64,000 nucleotides of DNA from Spirochaetales bacterium (GTDB lineage: Bacteria; Spirochaetota; Spirochaetia; DSM-27196; Salinispiraceae). The DNA lies in contig JAACWS010000012.1 of NCBI GenBank assembly GCA_009991955.1, positions 1 to 64,000 of the forward strand, in the 5' to 3' direction. Below, piece after piece: positions 59,734 through 64,000 of this stretch. The notes under the pieces were generated by a model. The model ran no database searches. It was not told the DNA's origin and saw nothing but the letters and a program-made list of their open reading frames with translations. The translations under genes were made by a program, and so were the position numbers. Each line of letters opens with the position of its first letter. Position 1 is the first letter of the stretch.

Positions 59734-60177
59734 ATGAAAACGTGGTGGGGACTTCTCGTCTTTTTTGTCATATTTTCCTTCGGACTAAGCGCCCAAGAAG
59801 CTGAATACGATCCGGCACTCTACGCAGTCGGTTCCCTGTCTGCTGGGAACTTGTATCTAAGTTATCTGGTCTTAGGAACTGTAGCTGATGGGTATGCCCA
59901 AGGTCTTTACGATGCCACGGTGGCGACCAGCATTGTTAGTGAGACTATATTTCTGAATTCCAATGCTCAGACGAGTTTAGTCGAACTTCTTGAGCAAGGA
60001 AACCTTTCTGACGAAGATCTAGGCGTAATAGCAAACATAAACCGGGTGTATGATCTGCTGACAAATCAAGGGGAAGCGCTTATCCGATTTATCTCTGATC
60101 CCGAGGACACCGGAGACCTCTTTCAGCAAAATCGCGAGGCAGCTTGGGTCGAAATCTCATCCCTTCTTGGCTTTTGA
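59734..60177 (+). CDS. Small exported protein of unknown function
   Basis: This 147-residue protein has a cleavable signal (WWGLLVFFVIFSFGLSAQE, likely cut after SA) and a helical mature part (LYLSYLVLGTVADGYAQGLY, QTSLVELLEQGNLSDEDLG). No domain was recognised. It starts five bases after the M16 peptidase stop, so the two are co-expressed. By analogy with other small periplasmic proteins it might be a substrate or partner, but nothing in the sequence proves it. Confidence 0.7.
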   Translation: MKTWWGLLVFFVIFSFGLSAQEAEYDPALYAVGSLSAGNLYLSYLVLGTVADGYAQGLYDATVATSIVSETIFLNSNAQTSLVELLEQGNLSDEDLGVIANINRVYDLLTNQGEALIRFISDPEDTGDLFQQNREAAWVEISSLLGF

Positions 60178-60192
60178 TGTCTTGGAAAATAC

Positions 60193-60744
60193 CTACGACC
60201 CCTGGACTGTCACGAGAAAGGCGTAATCATCTCCCTCTTCGATAAAAGAGAAGTCAACGATTATATTCCCTCCTGAGGTTTCCCATAAGGCGTGAAGCAC
60301 TTGGTAGCCGTGATGTTGATAGGTCGAGGGATCTTTGAATTCTTGCAGACCCTTAATAAATCGCAGGGGATTTCCGAAAACCTATGAATAATGGTCCAAG
60401 AGGTTTTCGGTTCGTTCGAGAGTAGCATCGAACTCTAGGGGATCCACCCTGGAGGTATACCCAGTAAAACTAAACCAGGCTAAGGCTGAGGTTCGAAAGC
60501 CCAGGGTCCAGGTTCCGGGAATTCCAAAGTTCACATCGTCAATTTCGATACTATCGTTGCTCATTTCTCGGGCCGTACCATGAGGAAAACGAGAAATAAT
60601 CTCGGCTTTTTCCAGGCCCAGAGTCAGTACTCCGGGGACGTCTAATATACTTGCTCGTGAGTTAGCATTCTTTCGTTCTTGTTCTGGATTAACACACCCA
60701 AGGATTATCACTAGGGTAAGGAAGTACAGGGGTATTGACTTCAT
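60193..60744 (-). pseudogene. Lipoprotein gene interrupted by an in-frame stop
   Basis: The gene starts at 60744 with a lipoprotein signal (FLTLVIILGC) and reads LILTLGLEKAEII-like SILDVPGVLTLGLEKAEI, then NFGIPGTWTLGFRT and LERTENLLDHYS up to a TAG at 60382-60384. The same frame continues without break VFGNPLRFIKGLQEF, HHGYQVLHALWET and DDYAFLVTVQGS to a stop at 60193-60195. The 184-codon whole has coherent composition on both sides, so the TAG is probably a nonsense mutation; a sequencing error or readthrough is possible. The family is unknown. Confidence 0.7.
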
Positions 60745-60771
60745 ACCTCTATTTCGGCGTACCCAAGGAAT

Positions 60772-61407
60772 TTATAAAGGACTATACACTCCGAGTTTTT
60801 CTAATCCCGCAAGGACAAATTGTACCGACATTCCCGATAAGAGAATTCCCATGATCCGTTCTATTACCATGACACCTGTTTTTCTAAGAAATTTCGCTAA
60901 ATACGAACTCATGAGCATGGTGCCGGTTCCCATGACCAGCACCAGGCCGACGACTAATTGAAGGGTCAGGGGAAACCAAAATCCCCCAGAATAATCGCTT
61001 AAAAAGAGGAGCACTGCTGTAATAGCGCCGGGCCCACTCAAAAGGGGAAGGGCTAGTGGGAAAACTGTCGGATCGTTTTCGTCCTCATCCTCTTCCGGGT
61101 CCGAAGCCTTGGTTCTCCGGGGCTTTCCAAAGAGCAAATCAACCGCAATGAGGAACAATAGAATTCCACCCGCAATATAGAGGCTGGCAGGTTGTATTCC
61201 TAGGGCTTCAATTATACCCGGACCCAAGTAGATGAAACTGCTAAGTACTATAAAGGCTATGAGGGGAGACTTTAGGGCGATTGAACGTTTTTTCTTTTGA
61301 GTATAGTTCGACGTAAGGGAAAGGTAGACCATAGAAATGCCCAGGGGGTCAATAAGAATAAAAAACGTAAGAAATATTGGAAAGAGTTCTGTAAGTAGGC
61401 CTTGCAT
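60772..61407 (-). CDS. MarC-family integral membrane protein
   Basis: This protein of about 211 residues has six hydrophobic segments and the MarC (UPF0056) hallmarks: FFILIDPLGISMVYLSL, ALPLLSGPGAITAVLL and IERIMGILLSGMSVQFVL. Despite the name, MarC is not proven to affect multidrug resistance; its function is unknown. A charged loop (SDPEEDEDENDP) separates the two halves. The start at 61407 with GAGGTACCC is used rather than 61419. Confidence 0.88.
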   Translation of the reverse strand: MQGLLTELFPIFLTFFILIDPLGISMVYLSLTSNYTQKKKRSIALKSPLIAFIVLSSFIYLGPGIIEALGIQPASLYIAGGILLFLIAVDLLFGKPRRTKASDPEEDEDENDPTVFPLALPLLSGPGAITAVLLFLSDYSGGFWFPLTLQLVVGLVLVMGTGTMLMSSYLAKFLRKTGVMVIERIMGILLSGMSVQFVLAGLEKLGVYSPL

Positions 61408-61425
61408 TGGGTACCTCAAAGATCG

Positions 61426-61626
61426 TTAGGCGAGTTTTACAAAACGACAGATGCCCATAGGCACCCAAACGAGCTTGTTTGTGTCATCGGGGAGTAAGAG
61501 ACGACCTTTTTCGCTCTCAATACCCAGAACTGGGTAATTTCGTTCTTCTCGAAAGGAAAGAGTACTTCGCCGTTCTTCGGGAACCGACTCGAGGAGTATT
61601 CGAACATAGAAACCAGCTTTCTGCAT
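61426..61626 (-). CDS. Small hypothetical protein
   Basis: This 66-residue protein starts at ATG 61626. It reads MQKAGFYVRILLESVPEERR, then YPVLGIESEKGRLLLPDD and WVPMGICRFVKL, a compact beta-type pattern without recognised family. A longer frame from 61701 runs under the divergent mnmD gene and is unlikely. Its stop is 18 bases before the marC start on the same strand, so they may be co-transcribed. Confidence 0.55.
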   Translation of the reverse strand: MQKAGFYVRILLESVPEERRSTLSFREERNYPVLGIESEKGRLLLPDDTNKLVWVPMGICRFVKLA

Positions 61627-61669
61627 ACCTTTCTTATCGCCTCGCGGTATAGTACTCTTGAGGTCTATT

Positions 61670-62416
61670 ATGATCCAGGAACAAGTTCCCTTCAACCCCA
61701 CCTACGATGATTGGTATTTTTCACCCGGTTCAGGTTACGATGAAAGCCTCTATGTGTTCTACGAGGGGAACGAAATTTCCAGCCGTTTTTCGCCAGCCTT
61801 TCGAGTCGGAGAAATTGGTTTTGGTACGGGCCTCAACCTATGGGTACTTCTTCACGAACTTTCTTCCCTGGGAATATCGGGCTCTTTAGATTTTCGAACC
61901 GTCGACGAGGCGCCTCCAAAGCCGAGGGTCGTGGAACAAATCCTGCACCCTTATATCGATCAACTCGGAGGTCCACAGGAACATTCCCGGTACCTCGATT
62001 ATTACCAATCGCTTACTTCCGAGGAAAATGAAGGTTGGCACTCGGTAGACTTGGAAATTCCGATACCTATTGAACCCAACCAGCCCCAAACCCCATCGAA
62101 GATGATCGTTTCTTTGGCTTTGTGGAGAGGAGAAGCCTCCGATATGGTGACTGCCCTCCAAAAAGAAGGCTGGTTAGCCGACGGGTGGTTTCTCGATGGC
62201 CACGACCCAAAAAAGAACCCCAAAGCATGGAGCGACGAGCTCCTCAAGACCCTTGCGCGGTGTACAAAGGTAGGAGGAACCCTCGCGACCTACAGCGCTG
62301 CGGGTAGGGTAAAAACTGGACTACGAGAAGTCGGTTTCGAGGTACGCCGTCGAAAAGGATTTGGCACAAAGCGACATATGGTCCAAGGTTGGTATCGAGG
62401 TACCGGAATAGACTAA
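61670..62416 (+). CDS. MnmD-type tRNA methyltransferase (stand-alone MnmC1 domain)
   Basis: This protein of about 248 residues has the DUF752/MnmD fold: NPTYDDWYFSPGSGYDESLY, the SAM motif GEIGFGTGLNLW, DFRTVDEAPPK, and WFLDGHDPKKNPKAWSDEL. It should convert nm5(s2)U to mnm5(s2)U at the wobble position of certain tRNAs. The FAD-dependent MnmC2 half seen in enterobacteria is absent, as is usual in many other bacteria. GAGG lies before ATG 61670. Confidence 0.87.
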   Translation: MIQEQVPFNPTYDDWYFSPGSGYDESLYVFYEGNEISSRFSPAFRVGEIGFGTGLNLWVLLHELSSLGISGSLDFRTVDEAPPKPRVVEQILHPYIDQLGGPQEHSRYLDYYQSLTSEENEGWHSVDLEIPIPIEPNQPQTPSKMIVSLALWRGEASDMVTALQKEGWLADGWFLDGHDPKKNPKAWSDELLKTLARCTKVGGTLATYSAAGRVKTGLREVGFEVRRRKGFGTKRHMVQGWYRGTGID

Positions 62417-62458
62417 CGACTTCTATCCAAATTCAATGGGATACTATAAAATGCGCCT

Positions 62459-63322
62459 ATGAAAAAACGAGAATTTCCTAACCTTCCTCTTATGGTGAAA
62501 GGAATGGCCATTGGTATAGCAAATGCGGTACCCGGAGTTAGTGGCGGTACCATCGCAGTCGTCGTGGGAATCTACGATAGGGTCATATCGGCGGTCAGTG
62601 GTTTCTTTTCCAACGAATATGGATGGAAAAGGAATCTTCTTTTCCTCGTTCAACTGGCCATTGGGCTTTTGGCAGGACTCATTGGATTTGCGAATATCCT
62701 CGATTGGCTCATCGAGTTTTATCCCTACGAAACGCAGTTCGGCTTTATTGGACTCATCCTTGGCTCCGTACCATTCTTAGTAAAACTTGCCGAGGTGCCC
62801 AAGCTCAAACTCCGTCACTGGGTCGTCTTTCTTGTATTTTTAGGAATTATGATTTTTGTTGGTCTACAGGAAAGGCCACCGGCCAGCGAACCATTGAGGG
62901 AGTTCTCGTTCCAATCAGCCCTTACGGTCTTCGGGGCAGGTATAATTAGCTCAGCGACAATGGTTATTCCGGGCATATCTGGAAGCTTCGTGCTTCTCCT
63001 TTTGCAGCTCTACAGTACGTTTATTACGGCTATTACCGAATTGAACCTTCCCCTTTTAGGAATATTCATTCTCGGCTCAATATTAGGAATTATTCTCGTG
63101 AGTAAGGCCATTCATTGGGTTCTGTCGAGGTATCACTCTCTGGCCTACGCGGCAATTATTGGTCTGGTAATAGGATCGGTTGTAATGCTCTTCCCCCGAG
63201 ATGTCAATTACGCCTTCACCCTCTGGCAAGCCCTGAGTTTTCTACTCGCCTTTGGAGTAGCCTTTTTGCTCAGCGGCGAACGGAAGATGAAGCACCAGAC
63301 CTCGACCGGAGGTAGGGAGTAG
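62459..63322 (+). CDS. DUF368 integral membrane protein
   Basis: This 287-residue polytopic protein is of the DUF368 family. The conserved signature near the N-terminus, GIANAVPGVSGGTIAVVVG, is repeated as TMVIPGISGSFVLLLL in the second half, marking two inverted halves. There are about eight to nine helices. Some members are now linked to undecaprenyl phosphate recycling; for this protein that is a family-level inference. It starts close behind a TATAAA box, so its mRNA may have almost no leader. Its stop overlaps the next start by one base. Confidence 0.88.
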   Translation: MKKREFPNLPLMVKGMAIGIANAVPGVSGGTIAVVVGIYDRVISAVSGFFSNEYGWKRNLLFLVQLAIGLLAGLIGFANILDWLIEFYPYETQFGFIGLILGSVPFLVKLAEVPKLKLRHWVVFLVFLGIMIFVGLQERPPASEPLREFSFQSALTVFGAGIISSATMVIPGISGSFVLLLLQLYSTFITAITELNLPLLGIFILGSILGIILVSKAIHWVLSRYHSLAYAAIIGLVIGSVVMLFPRDVNYAFTLWQALSFLLAFGVAFLLSGERKMKHQTSTGGRE

Positions 63323-64000
63323 TGGCAACATTGTTAGGAGGAATCGAGGCTGGAGGCACAAAGTTTGTCTGTGCCATTGGTCATTCTCCAAACTCAATAC
63401 TTTTAGAAGAACGGTTTCCTACCGATGACCCCGAATCAACCCTTCGCCGGTCGTTAGATTTTTTTCTCCGGGCCCAGAAGAAATTTGGTCCTCTTAGTTC
63501 CCTAGGCATCGGGAGTTTTGGACCTATCGACCTCGATGTATCTTCTCTCACCTATGGCTCAGTAACCTCGACACCCAAGTTGCGCTGGGCGGGTACCCAA
63601 GTGGTTCAAGCCTTCACAGAATTAGGGGTGCCCATTGCTTTCGATACCGATACGAACGCCGCAGCCCTAGGAGAGCTCTACTACGGAAAAGGGAGGGGGC
63701 TGGATACCCTTTTGTACATTACGGTTGGAACCGGGGTAGGGGGGGGGATTGTCGTAAATAGAAAACCGATTCATGGACTGGGACACCCGGAAATTGGGCA
63801 CATTCCTATTATTCCGCGAAAAGATGATTCCTTTCAGGGACTCTGTCCTTTTCATGGTACATGCCTGGAAGGAATGGCCGCTGGACCAGCGATTCAAGCC
63901 CGATGGGGAGTACCAGCAACCGACTTACCACCCGACCACCAAGCCTGGGACCTGGAGGCCGAGTATATTGCCCAGGGTCTATGGAGCTTTATTCTTACTA
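63322..64000 (+). CDS. ROK-family sugar kinase, 3' end cut by the window
   Basis: The first 226 codons of a ROK kinase, probably fructokinase-like. Seen: LLGGIEAGGTKFVCAIG (phosphate 1 motif), FDTDTNAAALGELYYGKG, ITVGTGVGGGIVVN (phosphate 2), HGLGHPEIGHI and the zinc-type CPFHGTCLEGMAAGPA. It starts at GTG 63322, sharing one base with the preceding stop and supported by GGAGGTAGGGAG. The remaining C-terminal part lies beyond the window. Confidence 0.9.
   Translation, partial: MATLLGGIEAGGTKFVCAIGHSPNSILLEERFPTDDPESTLRRSLDFFLRAQKKFGPLSSLGIGSFGPIDLDVSSLTYGSVTSTPKLRWAGTQVVQAFTELGVPIAFDTDTNAAALGELYYGKGRGLDTLLYITVGTGVGGGIVVNRKPIHGLGHPEIGHIPIIPRKDDSFQGLCPFHGTCLEGMAAGPAIQARWGVPATDLPPDHQAWDLEAEYIAQGLWSFILT

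Noticed and set aside
1-64000. Search for tRNA, rRNA and CRISPR arrays
   Set aside because: No T-loop-like GGTTCGAATCC blocks in a tRNA context, no rRNA segments and no regular short repeats were seen by eye; a tRNAscan-SE or minced run could still find something missed.

Overview
The window looks like a chromosomal segment of a free-living member of the Spirochaetota (Spirochaeta/Alkalispirochaeta-like). This is inferred from a class I lysyl-tRNA synthetase, a MoxR/DUF58/Bat (aerotolerance) operon, giant Ig-like surface proteins with a relaxed spirochaetal lipobox, HisKA_2-type signalling and a SigZ-like sigma factor beside arsM. No rRNA, tRNA or CRISPR was found. The right end cuts a ROK-family kinase gene.

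Region 1 (1-3843) is an accessory island of toxin-antitoxin material in different states of decay: an intact vapBC pair with a palindromic operator, a DUF4143 ATPase, a fused and broken hicBA remnant, an apparently intact vapB next to a vapC with its middle deleted, and an intact-looking mntA/hepT pair. A SigZ-like sigma gene with a cysteine-rich tail overlaps the hepT stop codon and leads into arsM (arsenite methyltransferase). The gap after arsM holds the C-terminal remnant of a second DUF4143 ATPase and a GC-rich block of nested palindromes.

Region 2 (5826-16369) is mixed metabolism and repair: a NifX-like protein with a His-rich tail plus DUF134, an SRAP protein, a lactonase, a GNAT, an operon of two photolyase-family genes (FeS-type and DASH-type), a short-chain dehydrogenase lacking its catalytic Tyr, an AraC regulator, a HAD phosphatase, a chimera made of the start of a beta-glucuronidase and the end of a sugar symporter, and a HisKA_2 histidine kinase.

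Region 3 (16437-21948) holds lysK-rpiA, a PAS protein, era and a ClpP-like protease. Region 4 (22018-40691) is dominated by a 4017-residue Ig-repeat lipoprotein and a 1768-residue Ig-repeat protein ending in a small putative outer-membrane barrel, with a solute-binding protein gene on the other strand between them.

Region 5 (40718-52782) contains purC, an EEP-family lipoprotein, a SMUG1-like glycosylase, argJ, and the operon moxR-DUF58-batD-like-batA-batB-batC-batD/E fusion followed by smr. Region 6 (52767-64000) holds infA (GTG start), a DksA-like protein with a lost zinc site, fumC, a TPR protein, an M16 peptidase, a lipoprotein gene split by a stop codon, marC, mnmD, a DUF368 membrane protein and a ROK kinase.

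The most promising undescribed signal is a roughly 97-nt structured element present twice, about 40 kb apart, on the same strand: upstream of lysK (16437-16533) and of the M16 peptidase gene (56516-56612). The copies share 39 of 47 core positions and can form the same three-stem fold. It may be a cis-regulatory RNA or a small structured repeat.
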